A DNA stretch of 13,307 nt from Pseudomonadales bacterium (GTDB lineage: Bacteria > Pseudomonadota > Gammaproteobacteria > Pseudomonadales > Moraxellaceae). Below the pieces are notes generated by a model. That model saw nothing but the letters and a program-made list of their open reading frames with translations. It was not told the DNA's origin and made no database searches. Position 1 is the first letter of the stretch. The number at the start of each line of letters is the position of its first letter. The stretch spans positions 1 to 13,307 of the forward strand of contig JABEVH010000217.1 of NCBI GenBank assembly GCA_013043915.1, given 5' to 3'. The translations under genes were made by a program, and so were the position numbers. This document shows, piece after piece, positions 6,727 to 13,248 of the stretch.

Positions 6727-7386
6727 CTAGGACTGCAAAGCGGTGAGCCAGGCTTGCATAGGCGCATGGAGACGAGCTGACAGATCTTGCAGACGTCCAT
6801 GAAAAAAGTGACCGCATCCCGACAACTCCTCATACCGGGTAACCGATGGTGTCGCTTTTACCCAGCGGCGCACATCATCCACCGACACCAGTTCATCGGC
6901 ATCACCTTGCACTACCCAGGTAGGAGCTGGCAACGCCAGATGCTCAAAGGGATAATTTTGTACCGGAGGCGCCACCAACAGCAGATGCTGACAACGCTGG
7001 TCACTGGCTGCCACCGAGGCCGCCACAAAACTACCAAATGAGAATCCTGCCAGAATCATGTGACCAACCGGCCATTGTTGCAGCCCCGTCTCTATGACTG
7101 CACGCAGATCATCAAGTTCACCACGACCATGATCGTGTACACCCTGGCTATGCCCGACACCACGAAAATTAAACCTTAACACCGGCAGACCCAAGTCACG
7201 GTAATGCCGAACCAGGGTAGCCACCACCTTGTTATTCATCGTCCCCCCGCCTAAGGGGTGCGGATGACACACGACGACCAAGGGCTGCGACACGCGCTCG
7301 GCTGCAGGCAGACTTATCAGGGCTTCCAGGACCCCAACGGGGCCTGCTATTTGCAAAGAAGTTTCACCTTGCAACAATGATTGCAT
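6727..7386 (-). CDS. Alpha/beta hydrolase (COG2945-type)
   Basis: Cytoplasmic alpha/beta-fold hydrolase of unknown substrate. 219 residues, compact as in this family. Near the N-terminus is VVVCHPHPLGGGTMNNKVV (37-55), the family hallmark and oxyanion region. The nucleophile elbow is G114-F-S116-F-G118, the acid is probably D162 or D164 in VVQGDADELV, and the catalytic His is H193 in SGCGHFFHGRL. There is no signal peptide. An in-frame ATG exists at 7413, but ATG 7386 is preceded by GATGAGGG at good distance and the extra residues are unlike a hydrolase N-terminus. Its stop overlaps the zapE Shine-Dalgarno. From memory a similar hydrolase lies near zapE and yhcB in Pseudomonas, so the location is conserved although the reaction is unknown. 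Confidence 0.9.
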   Translation of the reverse strand: MQSLLQGETSLQIAGPVGVLEALISLPAAERVSQPLVVVCHPHPLGGGTMNNKVVATLVRHYRDLGLPVLRFNFRGVGHSQGVHDHGRGELDDLRAVIETGLQQWPVGHMILAGFSFGSFVAASVAASDQRCQHLLLVAPPVQNYPFEHLALPAPTWVVQGDADELVSVDDVRRWVKATPSVTRYEELSGCGHFFHGRLQDLSARLHAPMQAWLTALQS

Positions 7387-7475
7387 TTTTTCCCTCATCG
7401 AAAAGGCGCTCATGACTCAGAATGGTATAGACTTGCACCTTGGGAAGCCATGGCTTGCGCGGGGAAAATTTAATT

Positions 7476-7916
7476 ATGAGCTGGCTGTTATACGTGGTCT
7501 GTCTGGGAGTCGGTGGACTCTTGGGTTTTTTATATGCTCGGCGCGTACCCGCCGATGACCGAATCAAAGAACTGGAGTTGCATTTGACCTCACTGCAGGC
7601 CAAATACGAACACTACCAGGAAAGGGTGACGGAGCATTTCTCCAGCACAGCACAGATTGTTAATGCGCTGACCCAGCAGTACCGTCAGTTGCATGACCAT
7701 CTCCGCCAGGGGGCTGACACCCTATGCAGCGATACCCGTCGTCATGGCCAGGACAACCCCAGCCGCGCTTTTCTTCCATTGGGGCCTGCTGCCATGACCT
7801 CGCTGCATGACCCTGTTGATCCCGCCTACTTGGCCTCCGTGGCTGCACCCCGTGATTACGCCGATAAGGCTCCGCATGACAAAGGCATGCTGGATGACGA
7901 TTTTGGCCTCAAATGA
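7476..7916 (+). CDS. zapG: YhcB/ZapG family inner-membrane division protein (DUF1043)
   Basis: YhcB (ZapG) is a single-pass inner-membrane protein that links divisome and envelope synthesis in Enterobacteria. 146 residues (E. coli 132). A transmembrane helix at 3-20 (WLLYVVCLGVGGLLGFLYA) is followed by a coiled-coil segment (about 28-75: IKELELHLTSLQAKYEHYQERVTEHFSSTAQIVNAL) and the conserved YRQLHDHL. The tail is low-complexity but ends with PRDYADKAP, matching the PRDYSEG-like C-terminal box of YhcB. The ATG at 7476 has GGGGAAAA about 8 nt upstream; an in-frame TTG at 7440 would put charged residues before the helix. It is divergent from the hydrolase-zapE-bolA operon and overlaps rlmM by 4 nt (ATGA), so the two are coupled. 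Confidence 0.9.
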   Translation: MSWLLYVVCLGVGGLLGFLYARRVPADDRIKELELHLTSLQAKYEHYQERVTEHFSSTAQIVNALTQQYRQLHDHLRQGADTLCSDTRRHGQDNPSRAFLPLGPAAMTSLHDPVDPAYLASVAAPRDYADKAPHDKGMLDDDFGLK

Positions 7917-8992
7917 GGCCTTCATCGGGCCTTATCATCTATTGCCGCCCAGGTTTTGAACCTGAGGCGGCTACTGAACTTGAACAGGCGCTTAACCACC
8001 GTGACTGCCCGGGTGCTTGTCTTACCGTGGCGCCTGGACGCCTGCTCTGGCAACCCCGACAGGGAAGCCAGCACAAGCCTCTTCCGCTGGACCTTTGGCC
8101 TAGTCTGATCTTTACCCGTCAGTGGGCGCTGCATGTAAGCAGTCTCGAGGATTTGGACACACGCGACCGCATTGCACCCCTGCTGGAATCTCTACCCGCG
8201 GATCTGTCGGTACATGAACTTTTTCTGGACACGCCTGATGGCAATGAAGGCAAATCCTTGAGCCGTTTACTTAAAGCCTTGCAATCGAGGCTGGTCCAAG
8301 GCATTCGGGAACGAGGTCTCTGGCAAGCTGACAGCCCCTGGCGACTGCACCTGCTGTTTCTCAGCGGCCAACAGGTTCATATCGGCATCAGTCACCAACA
8401 GCATGCCTCGCCCTGGAGCATGGGCATCCCCAGACTGCGCATGCCTAGTCAGGCTCCCAGCCGATCTACCCTTAAACTTGACGAAGCCCTGCAAGTTATG
8501 CTGGATGAGCAGGAACGTCAACGCCTGCTGCGTCCTGGCATGCGCGTCGTTGATCTTGGCGCAGCACCGGGTGGCTGGACCTGGCATATGTTGCAACGCG
8601 GCATGCAGGTAACCGCTGTCGATAACGGCGCCTTAGCTCCTGCCGTGCTTCAAGCAGGTCGGGTAGAGCACTTGCGCCAGGATGGTTTTCAATATACCCC
8701 GCGCAAAAAAGTGGACTGGTTGCTTTGCGACATGGTGGAAAAACCACAGAACATCGCCCGACTCGTAGCTCGATGGCTGGAACAAGATCTCACCCGTGCC
8801 GTCATCTTCAACCTGAAACTGCCCATGAAACGCCGGTTAGAAGAAGTGAGAACCTGTCTGGACATCGTACGTGCAGCCATGTCGAGGACGGATGAGGGTA
8901 TGGAATTACGCGCGCGGCAACTCTACCATGACCGCGAGGAGATCACTGTCATGCTGCTGCCCGAACGCATGAGTTCAGCCTCAAGGCACTAA
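7913..8992 (+). CDS. rlmM: 23S rRNA 2'-O-ribose C2498 methyltransferase RlmM
   Basis: Methylates the 2'-O of C2498 in 23S rRNA (E. coli numbering) using S-adenosylmethionine. 359 residues (E. coli 366). The N-terminal THUMP-like part begins GLIIYCRPGFEPEAATEL. The RrmJ-fold catalytic domain has the SAM site VVDLGAAPGGWTWHML (212-227) and the tetrad K188 (SRSTLKLDEA), D273 (CDMVEKP), K302 (FNLKLPMK) and E343 (HDREEITV). The ATG at 7913 overlaps the upstream TGA and has no convincing Shine-Dalgarno, which suggests translation coupled to zapG. The 3' end overlaps the NIF3-family gene on the opposite strand by 4 nt. Secure. Confidence 0.95.
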   Translation: MRPSSGLIIYCRPGFEPEAATELEQALNHRDCPGACLTVAPGRLLWQPRQGSQHKPLPLDLWPSLIFTRQWALHVSSLEDLDTRDRIAPLLESLPADLSVHELFLDTPDGNEGKSLSRLLKALQSRLVQGIRERGLWQADSPWRLHLLFLSGQQVHIGISHQQHASPWSMGIPRLRMPSQAPSRSTLKLDEALQVMLDEQERQRLLRPGMRVVDLGAAPGGWTWHMLQRGMQVTAVDNGALAPAVLQAGRVEHLRQDGFQYTPRKKVDWLLCDMVEKPQNIARLVARWLEQDLTRAVIFNLKLPMKRRLEEVRTCLDIVRAAMSRTDEGMELRARQLYHDREEITVMLLPERMSSASRH

Positions 8993-9744
8993 ACCGGCAC
9001 AGGGCAATCCACATAGCAGTGCTCTATGCCCAACTGCTCAGCTACCCAGGCCCCCAGGGCCTGTACGCCATAGCGTTCCGTGGCATGATGGCCTGCAGCA
9101 AAATAATGTACACCACTCTCTTGTGCCAGATGCACCGTAGGCTCACTGATTTCACCACTGATAAACGCATCCAGCCCCAACTCAATCGCCTGTTGCAGCA
9201 TGGACTGCGCCGCGCCGGTACACAAACCGATGCGACGTAGCTCGTTATCTCCACCGGCAATATGTTGTACCCAGCCTCCGGTAAGATGACGAAGTTGCTC
9301 AGCCAACGCCATTCCCGATAACGCAGGCAACGTTCCCCAAATTCCGGGGATCATGGAGTCCGAAGGATACAATGCACGTATTTCTTGCAAGCCCAGACGT
9401 TGCGCCAGCTGCTGGTTATTGCCCCATTGGGGATGAACATCCAGAGGCAAATGGTAGGCCAGCAGAGAAACATCAGCCATCAACAATGTCTTGATGCGAT
9501 GCCGCTTGATACCACGCAGGCAAGGATCTTCATTTTTCCAGAAATATCCGTGATGCACTAAAACGGCGTCAGCTCCCTGAGCAATGGCTGCATCCAAAAA
9601 TGTCTGTGATGCCGTCACCCCAGTGATCAATTTCCTGACGTCGGCACGCCCCTCAACCTGCAAACCGTTGGGACAATAGTCATTAAATCGCTCAGGCACC
9701 AGAGTCTTATTCAACAGATCGTATAATTGCTGTAATTTCACCAT
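8989..9744 (-). CDS. NIF3-like dinuclear metal-center protein (YbgI family)
   Basis: Forms toroidal hexamers carrying two metal ions per subunit in known structures. The cellular role is debated (sometimes annotated GTP cyclohydrolase I type 2). 251 residues (E. coli YbgI 247). Metal ligands are visible: H64-H65 in DAVLVHHGYFWK, H98 and D102 in LAYHLPLDVHP, and H219-H220 with E223 in AAGHHATERYG. The N-terminal FNDYCPNGLQVEG is also diagnostic. The ATG at 9744 has AAGGAA about 6 nt upstream. It converges on rlmM with a 4-nt overlap and is divergent from the degS-like gene across a 67-nt gap. From memory, a NIF3 homolog next to algW is a common arrangement in Pseudomonas. Confidence 0.94.
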   Translation of the reverse strand: MVKLQQLYDLLNKTLVPERFNDYCPNGLQVEGRADVRKLITGVTASQTFLDAAIAQGADAVLVHHGYFWKNEDPCLRGIKRHRIKTLLMADVSLLAYHLPLDVHPQWGNNQQLAQRLGLQEIRALYPSDSMIPGIWGTLPALSGMALAEQLRHLTGGWVQHIAGGDNELRRIGLCTGAAQSMLQQAIELGLDAFISGEISEPTVHLAQESGVHYFAAGHHATERYGVQALGAWVAEQLGIEHCYVDCPVPV

Positions 9745-9759
9745 GACTTTTCCTTGTAG

Positions 9760-9789
9760 AATAAACAGATGGTCCGATATTGTTGTCTA
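9760..9789 (-). promoter_or_regulatory. Possible promoter of the NIF3-family gene
   Basis: On the minus strand TAGACA (9789-9784, five of six -35 matches) is separated by 18 nt from TTTATT (9765-9760, four of six -10 matches). It lies in the 67-nt divergent gap, so it could interfere with the start of the degS-like gene on the other strand. Confidence 0.35.
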
Positions 9790-9811
9790 GTTTGCTGTAA
9801 GGAACCCAGCT

Positions 9812-10978
9812 ATGCAAAAACTTCGTAACCTGACCTTGGCCGTATTGATATTTTTTGTTCTGCTCAGTGTCTACAAACATCGTGACCACTGGCTAGGCCA
9901 GCTAGGTGATGAATTGCCCAGCCTGCCTGGGCGCACCGTGACCTTGCATACGGTGACCGCCCCTGATGTAGCCTACGCCTCGCGTCAGGGCCCTGTCTCC
10001 TATGCCCAAGCTGTCCGCGCTGCAGCGCCTGCTGTCGTGAGCATCTATACCAAACAGACCACTCGTCTAACCAATCCCTGGAGTAATGATCCCTTTTTTC
10101 AGCGCTTCTATGGACCTCAGGACCAAGGCTCAGAACAACACCAGAGCTTAGGCTCAGGACTAATCGTCTCTCCTGACGGCTATATTCTGACCAACAACCA
10201 TGTCGTCTCTGGTGCTGACAGCATCGTCGTCGCCTTGGCTGATGGCAGGGAAACCCAGGCACAAATCGTAGGCACTGACCCCGACACGGATATTGCGGTT
10301 TTGCACATACGTATGTCTAATTTGCCCGTAGCCAACCTGCGCCTGGACTCAACCCTCCAGGTCGGTGATGTGGTTTTAGCCATCGGCAACCCCTTTGGCA
10401 TAGGCCAAACCGTCACTCAAGGCATAGTCTCAGCTCTGGGACGCCAGGGACTGGGCCTCAATACCTATGAGGACTTCATACAGACCGATGCGGCCATCAA
10501 TCCTGGCAACTCAGGCGGAGCACTGATCGACGCCTTGGGTAATGTCATCGGCATAAACTCAGCCATATACTCGCGCAGTGGTGGCAATATGGGCATAGGC
10601 TTTGCGATTCCGATTTCCCTGGCTAAGGACATCATGACTGACCTCATCAAGAACGGCCATGTCGTGCGTGGCTGGTTGGGTATCGAGTTGGCAGCCCCCT
10701 CGACATCCCCTCTGGAAGCCAGCAGCCCTCAGCAGCCTGTACAGATCAACTCGGTGCTTCGCGGTGGACCTGCTGATCAAGCCGGCCTGCTCCCCGGAGA
10801 TCAAATCGTCAGCATCAACCAGCAACCGCTGGCTTCCATCCAGCAAGCCATGCATACCATAGCGGCCTTTAAGCCAGGCAGTCATGTGGTATTTAGCATA
10901 CGCCGCGACCATGACACGCTGGATCGTTCAGCCATCATTGGAGAACGTCCGGCACCCTCTGAGCAACCACAACCTTGA
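9812..10978 (+). CDS. degS: DegS/AlgW-type periplasmic serine endoprotease
   Basis: Membrane-anchored HtrA protease that senses unfolded outer-membrane proteins through its PDZ domain and cleaves the anti-sigma factor (RseA or MucA), releasing sigma-E/AlgU. 388 residues (E. coli DegS 355). An N-terminal anchor at 8-20 (TLAVLIFFVLLSV) lacks a clear cleavage site. The chymotrypsin-like domain carries H130 (ILTNNHVVSG), D160 (DPDTDIAVL) and S234 (NPGNSGGALID). One PDZ domain follows (about 286-372: VRGWLGIEL ... GGPADQAGLLPGDQIVSIN), which fits DegS/AlgW and not the two-PDZ DegP/MucD. ATG 9812 has AAGGAA 8 nt upstream. Pseudomonas calls the ortholog algW, so the symbol depends on lineage. There is no obvious terminator with a T-run after the stop. 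Confidence 0.93.
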   Translation: MQKLRNLTLAVLIFFVLLSVYKHRDHWLGQLGDELPSLPGRTVTLHTVTAPDVAYASRQGPVSYAQAVRAAAPAVVSIYTKQTTRLTNPWSNDPFFQRFYGPQDQGSEQHQSLGSGLIVSPDGYILTNNHVVSGADSIVVALADGRETQAQIVGTDPDTDIAVLHIRMSNLPVANLRLDSTLQVGDVVLAIGNPFGIGQTVTQGIVSALGRQGLGLNTYEDFIQTDAAINPGNSGGALIDALGNVIGINSAIYSRSGGNMGIGFAIPISLAKDIMTDLIKNGHVVRGWLGIELAAPSTSPLEASSPQQPVQINSVLRGGPADQAGLLPGDQIVSINQQPLASIQQAMHTIAAFKPGSHVVFSIRRDHDTLDRSAIIGERPAPSEQPQP

Positions 10979-11165
10979 CTTCCTCCCTCCCCTCGATCGT
11001 GCTTTCCACAGCAGGATAGATAAATTCCTTCCTCAGGGCGGCATTTGTCGATCGCCCTGGAATACCTGCACGGGCTGCTGCCTTTGCCAAACCGGCATCT
11101 AACGTTGCCAGCGGCAGCCCCTTCAGGATATCACCTAAAGCATGCACCGCTGTCACCAGGTCCAT
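10935..11165 (-). CDS. Doubtful small ORF, possibly a gene remnant
   Basis: A 76-codon frame beginning MDLVTAVHALGDILKGL and ending VAQRVPDVLQ. I do not recognise it. It is Ala/Leu/Gly-rich, includes DAGLAKAAARAGIPGRST, is mostly helical in appearance, and has no membrane segment. Its last 44 nt run antisense to the end of the degS-like gene. The frame continues upstream to 11315, but that part lies in AT-rich DNA and looks non-coding (runs of Phe, Asn, Ile). AAGGG sits only 2 nt before the ATG, which is a poor spacing. It could be a decayed 3' fragment of a larger gene, a genuine small protein, or chance. Low confidence. Confidence 0.22.
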   Translation of the reverse strand: MDLVTAVHALGDILKGLPLATLDAGLAKAAARAGIPGRSTNAALRKEFIYPAVESTIEGREEVKVVVAQRVPDVLQ

Positions 11166-11419
11166 CACCCTTGCACCCAAAGGCCACCACATTAATATTA
11201 AATTATGATTAAAAAATACAAAAAAACACAAAATAAAAATATTATAATCCATGCCATGGCAAATATATATTTTATCTAACGTGCGATATGGCACGGGAGC
11301 ATGTAAATTACCCATCTTGAATGATCGATGAGGCCTCAGACCTAGGCCAACTATTTATATATTTATTCATCGCAAGCCATGTATTAGCCATCGATTAGAT
11401 ATTCAATCAGGAATTCAAT
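10979..11419. other. Gene-poor gap with an AT-rich segment
   Basis: Between the degS-like gene and the dehydrogenase gene lie 441 nt without a firm gene. The first part (10979-11165) has normal composition and holds the doubtful minus-strand ORF. It also has an imperfect hairpin: CAGGGCG (11034-11040) pairs with CGCCCTG (11053-11059) around 12 nt, without a T-run. From about 11190 to 11280 the DNA is strongly AT-rich, with A-runs, a TATAAT at 11243-11248 lacking a -35, and the palindrome TGCCATGGCA (11252-11261). The last part has GAGGCCTC (11330-11337) and short direct repeats close to the next start codon. No convincing promoter was found. Confidence 0.6.
11375..11419 (+). promoter_or_regulatory. 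Short direct repeats ahead of the dehydrogenase gene
   Basis: AGCCAT occurs at 11375-11380 and 11386-11391, an 11-bp period on one DNA face. ATTCAAT occurs at 11401-11407 and 11413-11419, flanking the Shine-Dalgarno AGGA. The first pair could be an activator or repressor site spaced by one helical turn; the second touches the start codon. Both are short enough to be chance in AT-rich DNA. Confidence 0.25.
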
Positions 11420-12349
11420 ATGAGTATGCATGAAATAAAAGACAATATTAAAGCATTTAAAATTGCCATGATTGGTACAGGAGCGATGGGATATCGCATG
11501 TCACTCTCCTTGTTACAGGCAGGCTACACTTTGACGGTCTGGAATGAGGACCTCTCCCTATGCTCACCGTTACTTGACTTAGGGGCAACCCTAGCCTCCT
11601 CACCGCGTGATGCTGCTAAAAATGCTGATGTTGTCATCTCCATGGTTTGGGATGATGCTGCCTCCACCACCATATGGCTCGATCAGGAAACTGGTGCCAT
11701 CCACGGCATGAAGCCGGGCGCCATCGCGATGGAATGTGCAACACTCTCTACCACTCACATTGAAAAACTGGCGCAAGCCTTCAAGGCTCACCACATCAGT
11801 TTTGTTTCAGCCCCGATGTCAGGCTCCCTGCCGGAAGCTGAAAATCGCACCCTGGTATTTATCGTTGGTGCGTCTACGGATGTCATGAAAGTCATTGAAC
11901 CTATACTTTATGCTATCGGCAACACCATTAAGCATGCAGGCGACGCCGTGGATGGCATGTCAGAAAAACTGATCATTAACGGAAAACTCGGCATTGAATA
12001 TATTGCGATGTCTGAAATTGTAGCCCTGCTGCACGCAGGACACATGAACATCGATCAGCGAATGTCCATACTCACCTCAACCGCTCCTTTTTCGCAACGG
12101 GGCCTACGCGAAGCCAACTTCATGGTTCAAGGCGACTATGCCGTACGCGTCAAGGTCAGGCAAATGGTGAAGGATCTTTCCTATGCCATAGAACAGTTCG
12201 AATCATTTGATGTTCCATGCCCCCTGCACAAAATGGCCCGTGATCTTTTTAGTCAAGCTATGGATGGTGGGTACGGTGAGCAGGATGCTACGATCATGCA
12301 TCGCCTCTATGAAACACATGCGTTAGGTCACTCCCACTCTTCCGAATAA
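11420..12349 (+). CDS. NAD(P)-dependent beta-hydroxyacid dehydrogenase (3-hydroxyisobutyrate dehydrogenase family)
   Basis: Member of the 3-hydroxyisobutyrate / tartronate-semialdehyde / sulfolactaldehyde reductase family, which interconverts a small 3-hydroxyacid and its semialdehyde. 309 residues, full length. Rossmann motif IGTGAMG (18-24); Asn-Glu (42-43) at the cofactor-selecting position after TVW. The substrate loop SAPMSGSLPEA (130-140) replaces the usual DAPVSGG, with Ser for the first Asp and Ser for the second Gly. The catalytic lysine box G179-M-S-E-K183-L-I-I-N187 is intact. The C-terminal all-helical domain is present. ATG 11420 has AGGA 7 nt upstream; about ten extra residues precede the fold. 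The next gene starts on the last base of its stop. The altered substrate loop argues against assigning 3-hydroxyisobutyrate. Family certain, substrate unknown. Confidence 0.88.
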   Translation: MSMHEIKDNIKAFKIAMIGTGAMGYRMSLSLLQAGYTLTVWNEDLSLCSPLLDLGATLASSPRDAAKNADVVISMVWDDAASTTIWLDQETGAIHGMKPGAIAMECATLSTTHIEKLAQAFKAHHISFVSAPMSGSLPEAENRTLVFIVGASTDVMKVIEPILYAIGNTIKHAGDAVDGMSEKLIINGKLGIEYIAMSEIVALLHAGHMNIDQRMSILTSTAPFSQRGLREANFMVQGDYAVRVKVRQMVKDLSYAIEQFESFDVPCPLHKMARDLFSQAMDGGYGEQDATIMHRLYETHALGHSHSSE

Positions 12350-13119
12350 TGGACATAGCTTTGAACTTACTGCACATGATCATTCCTGCGTTGGCCGCCT
12401 TTCTTGGCGGCTTTATCAACTCTGTCGCTGGCGGAGGAAGTTTTTTTACTTTTCCTGCTCTGCTATGGGTTGGAATCTTACCCACCGTAGCTAATGCCAG
12501 CAGCACCGTAGCTCTGTTGCCAGGCTCATTGTCTAGCGCCTGGGCCTACCGGGATGACATCAAAAAAGAAAGCCATATTCCAGGCATAATCTCATTGTTA
12601 TTAGTCAGCCTGGTAGGAGGCGTGGTCGGTGCCTTCTTACTGTTATCAACAGCAGAATCTGTTTTTGTTAAACTCATTCCCTGGTTACTTCTTATAGCCA
12701 CATTGATTTTTATGGGCGGAAAAAGAATATCTAATGCTTTAAAAAACAGGGTGACTATAAAAAAACACCATATCTTAATTGCGCAATTCTTTATCAGTTT
12801 ATATGGCGGTTATTTTGGTGGTGGACTAGGCATACTCCTGCTGGCGGTATTTAGCTTTATCGGCATTGAAGACATTCACACCATGAATGGCCTCAAAACC
12901 CTTTTTTCAGCCATCATCAACCTTATGGCCAGTTTAATTTTCATTTTTACCGGGCATGTCAACTGGACGGCGGCTTTGCCCATGATAGTTTTCGCCATCC
13001 TTGGTGGCTTGGTAGGACCCTGGTTAGCTCGCAAGATTCCACAAAACACATTGCGTATGATAATACTCATCTTTTCATCGGCCACGACGGTATGGTTCTT
13101 TGTGAAAACTTACCACTGA
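12349..13119 (+). CDS. TSUP (TauE/SafE) family membrane permease
   Basis: Inner-membrane transporter of the TauE/SafE group; characterised members move sulfite, sulfoacetate or other small organic anions, mostly outward. 256 residues, the usual size, with about seven to eight hydrophobic segments (roughly 7-24, 39-52, 72-100, 107-121, 140-160, 164-172, 182-203, 206-225 and 234-252, some possibly re-entrant). Both family repeats are visible: GGFINSVAGGGSFFTFPALL (20-39) and YGGYFGGGLGILLL (about 151-164), followed by NGLKTLFSAIIN. It starts at 12349 on the last base of the dehydrogenase stop (TAATG) with no Shine-Dalgarno, so expression is probably coupled to that gene. This strongly suggests a shared pathway. 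The substrate cannot be read from the sequence. Confidence 0.9.
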   Translation: MDIALNLLHMIIPALAAFLGGFINSVAGGGSFFTFPALLWVGILPTVANASSTVALLPGSLSSAWAYRDDIKKESHIPGIISLLLVSLVGGVVGAFLLLSTAESVFVKLIPWLLLIATLIFMGGKRISNALKNRVTIKKHHILIAQFFISLYGGYFGGGLGILLLAVFSFIGIEDIHTMNGLKTLFSAIINLMASLIFIFTGHVNWTAALPMIVFAILGGLVGPWLARKIPQNTLRMIILIFSSATTVWFFVKTYH

Positions 13120-13160
13120 CATCCTCCCCGACCTTCTCTGGCGAAAACGGATCGGGGTGT
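13117..13160. repeat. Hairpin resembling an IS200/IS605-type end
   Basis: Right at the permease stop, TGACATCCTCCCCGA (13117-13131) is followed 20 nt later by TCGGGG (13152-13157), which pairs with CCCCGA (13126-13131). The CC just inside also pairs with GG across a one-base bulge. There is no T-run, so it is not a classic terminator. The leading string resembles, from memory, ends of IS605-type elements beside tnpB genes. No transposase is present. Confidence 0.3.
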
Positions 13161-13248
13161 TCAAAGAAAATCAAAGACAGTTCGTAAAAACGAGTACCCT
13201 GTGTTTGATATACCCTGACCACAACGTTTGAGAAATACAGATACGCAC

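Noticed and set aside
9864..10262. 132-codon minus-strand frame antisense to the degS-like gene
   Set aside because: The plus strand encodes a complete HtrA protease here; the antisense translation is Arg/Gln/Gly-rich and lacks a plausible start context.
11034..11059. 7-bp inverted repeat as terminator of the degS-like gene
   Set aside because: The loop is 12 nt and no T-run follows on the plus strand, so it does not meet the pattern of an intrinsic terminator.
11243..11248. TATAAT as a promoter for the dehydrogenase gene
   Set aside because: No -35 at any acceptable spacing, and such hexamers are expected by chance in this AT-rich segment.
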